Position numbers and translations under genes: made by a program
The notes under the pieces: generated by a model
Seen by the model: only the letters and a program-made list of their open reading frames with translations
Database searches by the model: none
Told to the model about the DNA's origin: nothing
Shown here: positions 46,260 to 55,318 of the stretch, one piece after another
Numbering within the stretch: position 1 is the stretch's first letter
Layout of the letters: each line of letters opens with the position of its first letter
Origin: Leptolyngbya ohadii IS1
GTDB lineage: Bacteria > Cyanobacteriota > Cyanobacteriia > Elainellales > Elainellaceae
Length of the DNA stretch: 64,000 nucleotides
Assembly: GCF_002215035.1 (NCBI RefSeq)
Contig: NZ_NKFP01000006.1
Location: 2,447,080-2,511,079, forward strand
Reading direction: 5' to 3'

Positions 46260-48149
46260 CTAGCGAAGGGATTTTCTAGCGGTACGGCTCACCCAATCAA
46301 CGGCAAAGGTTAGCAGTACAAAGCATCCCAGCGTTACAGCTAAACTGCTGTAGTTAAAACTGCTCAGCTGTTCGCTAACCAATCGCCCCAGTCCACCCGC
46401 CCCGACCAGTCCCACAATCACCGTCTCGCGGGTACAAACTTCCCATCGGTAGAGAATATATGCCAGGAAGCGGGTAAACGTCAGCGGCAGAATGCCATAC
46501 AGAAACACCAGTGCGCCGGGGGTTCCCTGTGCCTTCAACGATACTAGCGGACGCTGATCCAGATTTTCGTTCACCTCCGCCATTAGCCGTCCCAGAATGC
46601 CCCAGTTATGGATACCTAGCGCGATCGCCCCCGGCAAAATCCCCGGAAACAGCACAAAGATGCTCACCACTGCCCAAATGGGAGCCGGAATTGCCCGAAA
46701 TAGCAGCAGGAGCAGCCGAGCCGCAATCAGCCACAGCCAGCCCCATCCTTGCGCCAATCCGCCTCCCTTGAACGGTTGCAGCAGTCCACCTGGCAAAAAA
46801 ATATTCCGAGCTGCCGGGAATGAGAACAAGATGCCTCCCAGTCCCGCGATCGTAATTGCCAGGATGGACATGGCGATCGTCTCCAGGCAGAGGCGTAGCA
46901 GTTGGGGAATTTGGGCAGGCTGAAACTTGGGCGGCAGTGCCGATCGTCCGACTTCTTGCAGCAGGGTAAACGTGCGGGGCGACCAGAGCTTGCTGTATTC
47001 CGCGCCGACATACCAGAAACAGAAGGGAATTAGGACGATCGCGCCTACGGCTGCTAGGGTAAGGCTGTGCTGCCAGAACCAGGATTGGAGGGAGAATTTT
47101 CTCTTTATTGCATTGCTCCCTGAATCCTGCACGCCCCCTAAATCCCCCAAACTTGGGGGACTTTGAACTGGGAGGCTTTTCTGTGACAAAAAATCTGTCT
47201 GCGTTGGTTCGGTTCCCCCCAGAATTGGGGGGCTAGGGGGGCGAGAGGAATGCGGGGGGCGTACCAAACTGGAATCCTGCAATGCCAGATTTCTATTCCT
47301 ACGACGCAGATTCAAATCCAATCGAGTGGGCGATCCGAGGCGATGGCGCAGCAGGGCACTGGTTAGATCCACCAGACCATTAAGAATAATCAGCGCATAA
47401 AACAGCGTCCAAAGCTGCTCGTAGCGAAGGGATTGCAGACTTAACATCATCTGATACCCTAACCCCCCTGCTCCAATGATCCCCAGTACCGCAGCCGATC
47501 GCAGCGAACATTCAAAGCGGTAAAAACTGTAGGAAATGAGATCCAGCGCAGCTTGGGGCAACAGCGAGTAAAAGAAAGCCGTCAGGGGCGGCACACCGCT
47601 ATTTAGAAGAGCGTTCAGGGGTTCACGAGGCGTTTCGTCCAGGGTTTCGGCAAAGACTTTAGCAACGATCGCACTATAGGGGACCACGATCGCCAGGATG
47701 CCGACCAGCGGATCGAGTCCGAATAGATTAACGAAGAACAGTCCCCAGATCAGTTCATGGATGGCACGGGGAACAGCAAGGATTGCCCGCAAACCCTGTT
47801 CAATCCACTGTCCTGCTCTCTGGCGCGGAAAGACCGACTCCCACCAGACTTCCGACATCAGGAAACTGCCCACCAGCCCCAACAGGACGCTCAAAAACGT
47901 GCCGCAGACCGCAAAGGCAAGCGTGACCAGACTGGCATTCCAGGTGATACGCAGAAAATCCGCGCTCAGATCGGGATGAAGACTGGCGCGAAGAAACTGT
48001 CCGACCTGAGGCAGTCCCCCCAAATTAATTAAATCTCGCTGAAAAAAGCCTGCTCCATAGGCGGACAGAACAATCGCCCCCAGCGCCAGCAAAAACCACC
48101 GGGTTTGCACAGTCCAGAGGGAGGGACGGGGAATCGATCGACTAGCCAT
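46260..48149 (-). CDS. phnE: Fused PhnE-type ABC importer permease with inserted linker
   Basis: Two complete PhnE-like permease halves are joined: the first (residues 60-280) has AVPRAIHELIWGLFFVNLFGLDPLVGI and GIIGAGGLGYQMM; the second (about 430-629) has AIPAPIWAVVSIFVLFPG and GLVGAGGLGRLVSEQL. The fusion is known among phosphonate-type importers. Residues 290-339 are a Pro/Ser/Gly-rich linker (RPPSPPILGG, SPPSLGDLGG) encoded by a palindromic element of 150 bases flanked by a 10-base direct repeat, so it looks like an in-frame insertion. It follows phnC at 9 bases. Confidence 0.92.
   Translation of the reverse strand: MASRSIPRPSLWTVQTRWFLLALGAIVLSAYGAGFFQRDLINLGGLPQVGQFLRASLHPDLSADFLRITWNASLVTLAFAVCGTFLSVLLGLVGSFLMSEVWWESVFPRQRAGQWIEQGLRAILAVPRAIHELIWGLFFVNLFGLDPLVGILAIVVPYSAIVAKVFAETLDETPREPLNALLNSGVPPLTAFFYSLLPQAALDLISYSFYRFECSLRSAAVLGIIGAGGLGYQMMLSLQSLRYEQLWTLFYALIILNGLVDLTSALLRHRLGSPTRLDLNLRRRNRNLALQDSSLVRPPHSSRPPSPPILGGTEPTQTDFLSQKSLPVQSPPSLGDLGGVQDSGSNAIKRKFSLQSWFWQHSLTLAAVGAIVLIPFCFWYVGAEYSKLWSPRTFTLLQEVGRSALPPKFQPAQIPQLLRLCLETIAMSILAITIAGLGGILFSFPAARNIFLPGGLLQPFKGGGLAQGWGWLWLIAARLLLLLFRAIPAPIWAVVSIFVLFPGILPGAIALGIHNWGILGRLMAEVNENLDQRPLVSLKAQGTPGALVFLYGILPLTFTRFLAYILYRWEVCTRETVIVGLVGAGGLGRLVSEQLSSFNYSSLAVTLGCFVLLTFAVDWVSRTARKSLR
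47122..47281. mobile_element. MITE-like element inserted in frame in the permease gene
   Basis: The direct repeat GAATCCTGCA occurs at 47122-47131 and 47272-47281, 150 bases apart. Between them lie CCCCCTAAATCCCCC and GGGGGGCTAGGGGGG arms in inverted orientation, like those at 19823-19969. The length is a multiple of three and the frame has no stop. Confidence 0.75.
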
Positions 48150-48158
48150 CCGAAGCCC

Positions 48159-48917
48159 TCACCGCTGATAAAGGTTAGACCGATAAAGCTCAGAAATATG
48201 GGAATCGCTCACCTGATGGGCAGGCAGATCGAAAAATACCTGTCCGGCACGGAGTCCAATAATGCGATCGAAGTATTGTTTGGCTAGCTCGATCGTATGA
48301 ATGCTCACAATCAGGGTTTTTCCGTCTGCCGAAGCTAAACCGCACAGCAGTTCGATAATTTCTCGGCTGAGCTGAGGATCGAGACTGGCAACGGGTTCAT
48401 CGGCAAGGATGGCGATCGGGTCTTGTACCAGCACACGGGCGATCGCGACTCGCTGCTGCTGTCCGCCGGATAGGGAATCGGTGCGATCGTACAGCTTTTC
48501 CGGAATGCCAACCCGATACAGTGCCTTCGATGCCGTCTCTAAATCCTGTGGGTAAACCAAGGACAGCGCTGCCTTTGCAAAAGACCATCTGCCCAGATGC
48601 CCCGCATTGACGTTATGCACAACCGCTAAATTATTCACCAGATGGAACTGCTGGTAGACTGTCCCGATTTGCCGCTGCACCCGCCGCAGTTTGCCTGCCG
48701 AGAGCCGATTCAAAGGCTGTCCCAACGCCCACACTTCCCCCTCAGTCGGAAACAGAGTGCCATTCAGCAGCCGCAGCAGCGTACTTTTTCCCGCCCCGCT
48801 CGCCCCCACTAGCGCCACCCGTTCTCCCGTATTGATATGCAGATTCACGTCAGTCAGAGCCGCCAACTGCCCAAACCGCTGTGAAATCTGCCGTAGCTCA
48901 AAAATGGGAAGTGCCAC
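48159..48917 (-). CDS. phnC: PhnC-type ABC transporter ATPase
   Basis: Walker A is GASGAGKST (38-46), the signature LSGGQQQRVAIARVL and Walker B AILADEPVASLD follow. The length of 252 and the order match PhnC ATPases of phosphonate-type importers. It starts 12 bases after phnD and ends 9 bases before phnE, so the three are one operon. It powers uptake by the fused permease. Substrate could be phosphonate, phosphite or another oxyanion. Confidence 0.95.
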   Translation of the reverse strand: MALPIFELRQISQRFGQLAALTDVNLHINTGERVALVGASGAGKSTLLRLLNGTLFPTEGEVWALGQPLNRLSAGKLRRVQRQIGTVYQQFHLVNNLAVVHNVNAGHLGRWSFAKAALSLVYPQDLETASKALYRVGIPEKLYDRTDSLSGGQQQRVAIARVLVQDPIAILADEPVASLDPQLSREIIELLCGLASADGKTLIVSIHTIELAKQYFDRIIGLRAGQVFFDLPAHQVSDSHISELYRSNLYQR

Positions 48918-48929
48918 AGATTCATCCGA

Positions 48930-49859
48930 CTATTGGATCTTGCCGATTTCCCGTCCAACCTGCTCGATCTGCTGATAGTTCGAGTTTTCGGTGGCAATAA
49001 ACTTCTGCGCCCCAAACAAATCGAGGATTTCCTTTTGCTCCGGCACGTTTGGATCGAGCTTCAACAGTGCCGCCTTCACCTTGTCAGTAAAATCCGCCCC
49101 GTAGCGTTCCTTCACTTGCGGATTGATCACCCAGTGATAGTTAAAGTACGGCGGTGTGCGCCAGATGACCTCAATCTTGCTCAGATCCACCTTGCCCTCG
49201 TCCACCCGCTCTTGCCAGACCTGCTCGTTTAGCACCCCTGCCTCAAACGTTCCGGCTTCCACTGCCTTAATGATGGTGTCGTGGTTTGAAGAAAAAGCAG
49301 GCTGTCCTTTAAAGTCCTCCAGTTTCACCCCTGCCTCACTCAGAAAGTGCTGTGGCATCAGCCGTCCCGATGTGGAAGATTCGCTGCCAAAGGAGAAGGT
49401 GCGTCCCTTCAGGCTCTGGAGTCCGCCAATGTCCTGAAACGGCTTCAGTCCCGACTGCTTATTCGCAATAAAAACGCTGTGGAAATTGGCGTCGATGTCC
49501 CGCTGGGCGATCGCCTCCGCTCCCGGAACCTGAAGCCTTGCCTGCACGCCCGTCAGTGCCCCATACCAAACGAGATCCAGATCGCCCACCCGGAAGGCTG
49601 TCACGGCGGCATTGTAGTCCGTCACCGGCTTATACTCCACCGGAACCCCCAGCTCCTGCGTGAGATAGGCAGAAAGCTTGCCATAGAGCCGCTGAAGCTC
49701 CTCTGGATTCTGGTCGGGGATTGCTCCCATCGCCAGAGGCTTTACCGCTGCTGCATCCCCTGACGGGTTACCTGAAGTTGCCGCTGGATTAGAGTTGGGA
49801 GCGCAGGAGGCGATTGGTAGAAGCAAAGCCAGCAACGCCGGAACAAACAGTCGTTTCAT
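48930..49859 (-). CDS. phnD: PhnD-like substrate-binding lipoprotein (phosphonate or selenate-type)
   Basis: The ATG at 49859 opens a lipoprotein signal (LLLPIASC, Cys19 as lipid anchor), so the upstream TTG at 49889 is not needed. The mature protein has DQNPEELQRLYGKLSAYLTQELGVPVEY, then AAVTAFRVGDLDLVWYGALTGVQ and a SSTSGRLMPQHFL block typical of PhnD-like binding proteins. The strong match to the family I recall as putative selenate-binding proteins (TIGR04553-like) suggests a selenium oxyanion as an alternative to phosphonate. It heads the operon with phnC and phnE; the next upstream gene ends 89 bases away. Confidence 0.88.
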   Translation of the reverse strand: MKRLFVPALLALLLPIASCAPNSNPAATSGNPSGDAAAVKPLAMGAIPDQNPEELQRLYGKLSAYLTQELGVPVEYKPVTDYNAAVTAFRVGDLDLVWYGALTGVQARLQVPGAEAIAQRDIDANFHSVFIANKQSGLKPFQDIGGLQSLKGRTFSFGSESSTSGRLMPQHFLSEAGVKLEDFKGQPAFSSNHDTIIKAVEAGTFEAGVLNEQVWQERVDEGKVDLSKIEVIWRTPPYFNYHWVINPQVKERYGADFTDKVKAALLKLDPNVPEQKEILDLFGAQKFIATENSNYQQIEQVGREIGKIQ

Positions 49860-49948
49860 AGGGGGATCGATCGGAAAAGCATTGAACAACAGTTATTCAT
49901 CCTAACGAATTTTTATAACCAGAGGGCGATCCCATAGCTTTCTGGGCA

Positions 49949-52822
49949 TCAATGCCCGATCGATCCGGACGCATCTCCTTGTTGCTGCCCCCATTCTGAA
50001 TTCCACTCCCCACCTCTCACAAACCCGATCGCCCCCTCCCGATCGCTCACCACCCCGTCCAGCGTTGCTGCAAATACAGCTTCGAGAATTTCTTTAAACT
50101 GACGACCCGGCTTCAAGCCAAGCTGTTTCAGGTCGTTGCCGTTTAACAGAGGTTTTATCAGCAAATCGTGGGTGAGGTATTGCCAGATGCGGCGGCGGAT
50201 AGGACGATCGCTTTTCACTGCCAGGAGAGTCAGCGTAGCGAAGTCGAAGGGTTGCAGGAGTCGGTAGACTTGGCTGGGTCGCTCACACTGGGGTAATCGT
50301 TCGTTCACAAGGGCTTGCTTTGCTTCAAACTGGCTGAGGCGATCGAGGCTATCCCCCGAAAGCTGGAAATGGGCGGCGACTTGGACCCTGGCTTCCGGTT
50401 CCAGGTGGAGCAGCATCACTTCGAGCAGGATTTGCCAGTGGGGAAGGAATTTGGGGCGAGGGGTCGGTTTGCGATCGAGAAGTTTCAGCCAGCGATCGGT
50501 GAGGCGGAGTTCGTGCCAGAGGACGGGGGTGAGTTGTAGATCGGGATGAATGCAGCAGATTGCGCCCAGGTAATCCAGGAGGGCGATCGCCCGTTTCCAG
50601 TAGGGAGCCTCCAGGATGTACTTGAGTTCTTGCTTCAGGCGGGTTTGCAGGGCGGGGGTTTTCTCGACTTCAAGCTGGATGCGGTCATACACACCGCTGG
50701 CGATCGCGTGGCGAATGTAGCCCTCTGTCTGCGGCTCGATCTGGAATCCGAGACGGACGGCAAACCGGACTGCCCGATAGATGCGCGTTGGGTCTTCGAT
50801 GAAGCTGTTGGCGTGGAGGACGCGGATTTGCTTTGCCTCCAGGTCGATCACGCCGCCGAAGAAGTCCAGCAATTCTCCCCGTCGAGGGGTGGTGAGCCGG
50901 ATTGCCATTGCGTTAATCGTGAAGTCCCGCCGATACAGGTCTTGCCGGATCGAGCTTGCCTCTACTTCCGGATTTGCCGCCGGATAGGGATAGAATTCCG
51001 TGCGAGCCGTGGCAATGTCTACCCAGAGAGAACCCAGTTCCGGGTCATTGTGCCAGAGGAGAGCGGCAGTTTGAAAGCGTCCGTGGATTTGCAGCTTCGT
51101 TTCTGGATAAAGTTCCTGCAATGCCCGCGCCAGTTCCACCCCTGCCGCCTGATCCGCCGACCCGCCTTTGGCGGCAGCGTGGAACGATCGCATTGCGCTA
51201 TGGCGCTCGCGCAGCGGGCAAGCCGATCGATGAAACCCGTCCACCACCAGATCAATGTCATACAAATGGGGTTCACCGCCCTGGGAGCGCAGCATATCCC
51301 GCACCGCACCGCCCACCACGTAAAGCTGCCAACCCCGTTGCTCCGCCAGTTTTGCTGCCTGCATCAGCACCTTCCAGAGGGCAGGAATTAAGCGACTCCG
51401 CAGCATCCCCTGCACCACATCCGGCAGCACACAGGCTTGACGCAGGGAAGTTTCTCCCGTTTCGGCGATCGCCTGTCGGCTCTGATTCTGTCTGCCCTGA
51501 TGTAATTGCCGCAGCACATCGGTTCTTGTCACCATGCCCACAAGCTGCCCCTTCTCCAGAACAGGCAAACGACCGATATCAAACGTCGTCATCAGCGCCT
51601 CAATTTCCGGCAGCGTGGCATCGGGGGTAATCGTCCTCAGGTTCGTCGTCATGTAGCCCTTCACCGGGGCATGGCTGAAGCCGTGATGCAGCGCAATATC
51701 AATGTCCCGCCGCGAGATAATGCCAACCAACTGACCCTCTGCATCGACCACCGATAGACCCGCATGACCGTAGCGCAGCAAAATTCTCTGTGCCTCCCCG
51801 ATCGTTGTTTCGGGGCGAATCGTGCGAACCGGGGAAGACATCATTTCCCTTGCAGTGGTGGGATGGGGAATCTGCTGCCGGAGGCGATCGACAATCTGCT
51901 GAAACGTCTTTTCTGGCTCGTCCACCCGCATAGACAGGGATGCCGCCCGTAAATGTCCCCCACCACCCCAGGGCTGCAACACCTCCCCCAAATCCAAATC
52001 ATCCGCACCCAGTCCCCCCCGCGATCGTCCAATCACCGTTAATCTTTGTTCTACACAGTCTCCCAAACAGAATTGCGTCGCCAGCAGCAGAGCATCCATT
52101 TCGGTCAGGGTCAGCAGCCGCGATGCCAAATTCGACAGTCCAACGACATGCCCTTCCACAGGCAGCAAAACCCAGGCGATCGAATAGCCGCGAATCGTTT
52201 CCGTCTGCATTTGCTCCAGCGCAACGGACAGCAGATCTTGCAGTTCAGAGGAGAGTCCTGGCTCCACATATTCTCCGATCGCCCGCAGACTCGCCCCTTG
52301 CCCCATCAGCCAGGTCAACGCCGCCGCATCCCGGACGGTCGTATGGTCAAAGGTTAGCGATCCCGTATCTACATGAATTCCCAGCGCCATCACTGTGGCT
52401 TCCGCCGAAGTCAGCAAAATTCCTGCCGCCTGAAGCTGTTCTGCAATCATCGTTGTGGTTGACCCGATCGCCTCCACCCGCATTTCGTCCGCCGCAATAT
52501 CGCCCCCCAAATTGTCCTCCGTACCAGGATGATGGTCATACACTGTCACCGTCACCCCCGGCAAATCCAGCCACTCCGCCGCCTTGCCCAACCGCTCGCG
52601 CCACTGGGTATCCACCACCATCAGCGATCGAATCTGATCCACAATCACCGATCGCCGCTCAATCAGCGCATACTCATCCCGATGCAGCGCCAGAAAATCA
52701 CGCACCGTCGGATGGCTTCCCCCCGTCAACACCACCCGCGCCCCCGGATGCAGCCGCGTTAAACCGATCGCCGCCCCCAGCGTGTCAAAGTCAGCCGTCG
52801 TGTGACAGAGGATAATATCCAT
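49949..52822 (-). CDS. tRNA nucleotidyltransferase with DHH and CBS domains
   Basis: A 957-residue multidomain protein. Residues 1-300 form a DHH-type domain (DTLGAAIGL; YDHHPGTEDN). Two CBS domains follow (about 330-450, TIGEAQRILLRYGHAGLSVVD; GRLPVLEKGQLVGMVTR). The nucleotidyltransferase core contains LYVVGGAVRDMLR and DIDLVVDG (two catalytic Asp), then ARTEFYPYPAANP and RRDFTINAMAIRL. In cyanobacteria such proteins are A-adding enzymes that work with a separate CC-adding enzyme; this assignment is family knowledge. An extra stretch of about 25 residues (near 51150-51230) interrupts the core just after DLVVDG. Confidence 0.93.
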   Translation of the reverse strand: MDIILCHTTADFDTLGAAIGLTRLHPGARVVLTGGSHPTVRDFLALHRDEYALIERRSVIVDQIRSLMVVDTQWRERLGKAAEWLDLPGVTVTVYDHHPGTEDNLGGDIAADEMRVEAIGSTTTMIAEQLQAAGILLTSAEATVMALGIHVDTGSLTFDHTTVRDAAALTWLMGQGASLRAIGEYVEPGLSSELQDLLSVALEQMQTETIRGYSIAWVLLPVEGHVVGLSNLASRLLTLTEMDALLLATQFCLGDCVEQRLTVIGRSRGGLGADDLDLGEVLQPWGGGGHLRAASLSMRVDEPEKTFQQIVDRLRQQIPHPTTAREMMSSPVRTIRPETTIGEAQRILLRYGHAGLSVVDAEGQLVGIISRRDIDIALHHGFSHAPVKGYMTTNLRTITPDATLPEIEALMTTFDIGRLPVLEKGQLVGMVTRTDVLRQLHQGRQNQSRQAIAETGETSLRQACVLPDVVQGMLRSRLIPALWKVLMQAAKLAEQRGWQLYVVGGAVRDMLRSQGGEPHLYDIDLVVDGFHRSACPLRERHSAMRSFHAAAKGGSADQAAGVELARALQELYPETKLQIHGRFQTAALLWHNDPELGSLWVDIATARTEFYPYPAANPEVEASSIRQDLYRRDFTINAMAIRLTTPRRGELLDFFGGVIDLEAKQIRVLHANSFIEDPTRIYRAVRFAVRLGFQIEPQTEGYIRHAIASGVYDRIQLEVEKTPALQTRLKQELKYILEAPYWKRAIALLDYLGAICCIHPDLQLTPVLWHELRLTDRWLKLLDRKPTPRPKFLPHWQILLEVMLLHLEPEARVQVAAHFQLSGDSLDRLSQFEAKQALVNERLPQCERPSQVYRLLQPFDFATLTLLAVKSDRPIRRRIWQYLTHDLLIKPLLNGNDLKQLGLKPGRQFKEILEAVFAATLDGVVSDREGAIGFVRGGEWNSEWGQQQGDASGSIGH

Positions 52823-53247
52823 AAATTCCGAATCAACAGTTCCAAACCCGCGAATTCTTTTACTCTAGCGATCGTCCTTTGCTTTTTCGTCTCCCGTATG
52901 AACAAAAAGATGAACAAAAATTGGGATGAGAGATTAAGGCGATCGGGCGTCTAGAAGCTGGGAGGGAATGTGAGCAAAACACTTGCATCCAAAATGCTGC
53001 TCATTAGGCAGGAGGCAGAGCCTCCCAAAGGGATTCCAACACAGAGCATCGGAACAAGATCAGCATTGGAACAAGATCAACTCCCTTACTCCCTCCTCCC
53101 CTGCTCCCCTGCTTTACTCATCCACCCATCCACCCATCCACTCCCTCCTCCACCTTCCACCCCGGCATCACTTTCTGGTAGCTTAAACATGAGTTAATAC
53201 AGGTGCAGTCCTCGCTGCTGCCCTGTCGCTGTACTGGGAGGAAAATC
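52823..53247. other. Spacer before psbZ
   Basis: Contains the dispersed repeat copy B (53011-53055) and a CT-rich tract with CATCCACC units (53083-53165). Promoters for the tRNA enzyme (minus) and psbZ (plus) must lie at the ends. No gene seen. Confidence 0.5.
53011..53055. repeat. Dispersed palindromic repeat, copy B
   Basis: GGAGGCAGAGCCTCC (53011-53025), then a TTCCAAC/ACAGAGCATCGGAAC hairpin (53034-53055). Same layout as copy D. Confidence 0.8.
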
Positions 53248-53436
53248 ATGGCTTTCTTGTTTCAACTTGCCCTTGCCGCTCTGGTGATCATGTCGTTCGT
53301 GATGGTGGTGGGTGTGCCCGTCGCCTATGCTTCGCCCCGGAACTGGGAGCAGTCCAAGCGGCTGATCCTGCTCGGCTCTGGAGTGTGGGTGCTGCTGGTG
53401 CTGCTGGTGGGCGGATTGAACTACTTTGTGGTCTAG
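53248..53436 (+). CDS. psbZ: Photosystem II reaction center protein Z
   Basis: A 62-residue thylakoid protein with two membrane helices: [20 protein letters not shown] and the C-terminal [18 protein letters not shown], with the lumenal loop [14 protein letters not shown]. The sequence is that of PsbZ (Ycf9), a small PSII subunit near CP43. The ATG at 53248 has GGGAGG 7 bases upstream; the longer start upstream at 53203 is not needed. It precedes ribH, the usual order in cyanobacteria, with a 167-base gap. Confidence 0.97.
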   Translation: MAFLFQLALAALVIMSFVMVVGVPVAYASPRNWEQSKRLILLGSGVWVLLVLLVGGLNYFVV

Positions 53437-53603
53437 TCGTTTAGGCTAGAAGAAGGTAATTTGTACGGGGCAATTGAATTTCGATTTGGCGTTCAAAGGC
53501 TCTGCTGCAAATCTACCCGTTCACCCCAGTTGATTGGATTCGGCGAATCTGAACAAAGATTTAAGCCGATCGCATCAGTTGGGCAAAGTTCACGGAAGTT
53601 GAT

Positions 53604-54170
53604 ATGGCTGTTTTTGAGGGCACGTTTACCGATACTGCCGCTCTGCGATTTGCGATCGTCATTGGTCGATTTAATGACTTGGTGACGGGGAAGTTGCTGG
53701 AGGGCTGCCAGGATTGTCTGAAGCGTCACGGGATCGATCCCGATCCGCAGGGGACTCAGGTGGACTACGTTTGGGTTCCGGGCTGCTTCGAGATTCCGCT
53801 AATGGCACGTCAGCTAGCAATTTCCCACCGCTATGATGCGATTATCTGCATCGGTGCTGTGATTCGCGGCTCCACGCCCCACTTTGACTATGTGGCGGCT
53901 GAGGTGTCCAAAGGCATTGCTGCTGCCGGATTCCAGACTGGAGTTCCGGTGATTTTTGGCGTGCTGACGACCGACACCATGCAGCAGGCGCTCGAACGGG
54001 CTGGGATCAAGAGCAACAAGGGCTGGGATTATGCGATGGGAGCGATCGAGATGGCTACCCTAATGCGGCAGGTTCGCAGCCTCAACCCCGACCCGAACGG
54101 CAGTCTTCCCGGCGGCAATGCTCAGGCACTCCCGGCAACGCTGAAGAACATCACAGCTTCGGCGGAATAG
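53604..54170 (+). CDS. ribH: 6,7-dimethyl-8-ribityllumazine synthase
   Basis: It condenses a butanone phosphate with a pyrimidine to form lumazine, the last precursor of riboflavin. Motifs include [29 protein letters not shown], and the active-site [18 protein letters not shown] with the catalytic His (PHFD). At 188 residues it has a tail of about 25 residues beyond the usual core, rich in Pro/Asn. It is soluble and probably assembles as an icosahedron or pentamer. It follows psbZ, a pairing that is conserved in cyanobacteria. Confidence 0.97.
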   Translation: MAVFEGTFTDTAALRFAIVIGRFNDLVTGKLLEGCQDCLKRHGIDPDPQGTQVDYVWVPGCFEIPLMARQLAISHRYDAIICIGAVIRGSTPHFDYVAAEVSKGIAAAGFQTGVPVIFGVLTTDTMQQALERAGIKSNKGWDYAMGAIEMATLMRQVRSLNPDPNGSLPGGNAQALPATLKNITASAE

Positions 54171-54284
54171 GACACTTCTGTCGCGACTATCTCAAAAACT
54201 TCTAGAAGAACCTTGACAAAATCTGAAATTTTTGAGACATTAATAAATGTGCCTGATGCGGGAAACGCAAATGGTGCATGAAAT

Positions 54285-54356
54285 GCGGGTATAGCTCAGT
54301 GGTAGAGCGCAACCTTGCCAAGGTTGATGTCGCGCGTTCGAATCGCGTTACCCGCT
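54285..54356 (+). tRNA. tRNA-Gly (GCC)
   Basis: The cloverleaf is complete: acceptor GCGGGTA with TACCCGC, D arm GCTC/GAGC with AGTGGTA, anticodon stem CAACC/GGTTG around TTGCCAA (anticodon GCC), and T arm with TTCGAAT. The 3' CCA is not encoded. Confidence 0.97.
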
Positions 54357-54898
54357 TAAAGATAGGTTAAACATAAGGCTTAGTAGGGTGAGTGCTAGCT
54401 TTGCAAAGTTGCACTCCTTACTTTTTCATCTCATCTGATTCTCAATGGGGTTTCATCTGTAGCCGACTTAGTAAAGAACGGTCTTGAGCCAGATTAAACC
54501 CGGATTTTCGGGGCTCCTATCGTTGCGATCGCCCTATTTAAAGACACCGTTAACAATTGTGAGCGTTCGCAAAGTTTGAGCTAGATTGAGAGTGTTAACA
54601 TCGGACGAAGCGAAATTAAGTCCCCACGTCAGCCCAGGCTTGGGTAGCAGTGTCATTCAGGGAACTGCATCAGATCCACCGTACGCAAATCAACAGTACG
54701 CCTCGGTTAGGCTCATTCGCTTGACGTAAGCCTCAGCCCAGTTTGAGCAGCGGGTTTATTTTGATCAAGTTAGGTGGGGTGTCAAACCGTTGTTCTGCGG
54801 GAAGACAGGCTAGCTGTTTCCCGGTTTCTGTGGAAATGCTGCCTGGGTGATTCGATCGTCGCTGTCCGTACCTCGCAAGCCCCATTCACCAGTTGACC
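54357..54898. other. Spacer after tRNA-Gly
   Basis: Apart from the terminator at 54390-54426, no gene or repeat is clear over these 542 bases. The right part should hold the promoter of the zinc-ribbon protein. Confidence 0.4.
54390..54426 (+). terminator. Hairpin terminator after tRNA-Gly
   Basis: GAGTGC and GCACTC pair around an AT-rich loop, followed by CTTACTTTTT. It fits the end of the tRNA transcript. Confidence 0.6.
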
Positions 54899-55306
54899 GT
54901 GCAACCCCAAAAAGCTCACAAGATTGACATCACTACAGACTATCCCTGTCCTTGTCGCCGTCGGGGTCGTCTTACACCAATTACGCTGACTGAAGCCTTT
55001 GGCTGTACCCGCTGTCAGCAGATTTTCGTTGTGCAGGATAATGGTCATGTGATCGAACAGTTGGCAACCACCTACCCCTATAAGCGGGCATGGCGGTGGA
55101 CGGGGCATCAGTGGAGTGTCGCCCATTCCAGCCTGAGCAGAGGCTATTTCCCGATTACCCTGCTGATGATTTTTGGGCTGGTGTTTTTGCTGCTGCTGAC
55201 GACGCTTCAGTTTCCTATCAGTGCGAGTGTAGCGTTCCGCGTGATTGCTGCGCTGTTACTGTCGATGATGTTAGTCTTGATGCTGTGGCTGGCTTGTAGA
55301 CGTTAG
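54899..55306 (+). CDS. Small zinc-ribbon membrane protein, unknown function
   Basis: Starts at GTG (MQPQKAHK...; TTG two codons earlier is the alternative). Residues 15-45 have a CPCRRRGRL and FGCTRCQQIF pair that looks like a zinc ribbon; two membrane segments follow (LLMIFGLVFLLLLTTLQF and FRVIAALLLSMMLVLMLWLA). I recall near-identical cyanobacterial proteins of unknown function. It lies 12 bases upstream of proA, so the two are probably co-transcribed. Confidence 0.8.
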   Translation: MQPQKAHKIDITTDYPCPCRRRGRLTPITLTEAFGCTRCQQIFVVQDNGHVIEQLATTYPYKRAWRWTGHQWSVAHSSLSRGYFPITLLMIFGLVFLLLLTTLQFPISASVAFRVIAALLLSMMLVLMLWLACRR

Positions 55307-55318
55307 GCAGGAATTTCT

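Noticed and set aside
51940-52815. 291-codon plus-strand frame
   Set aside because: It is antisense to the DHH domain of the tRNA nucleotidyltransferase, Pro/Ser/His-rich and without family motifs; the high GC of the third codon position creates it.
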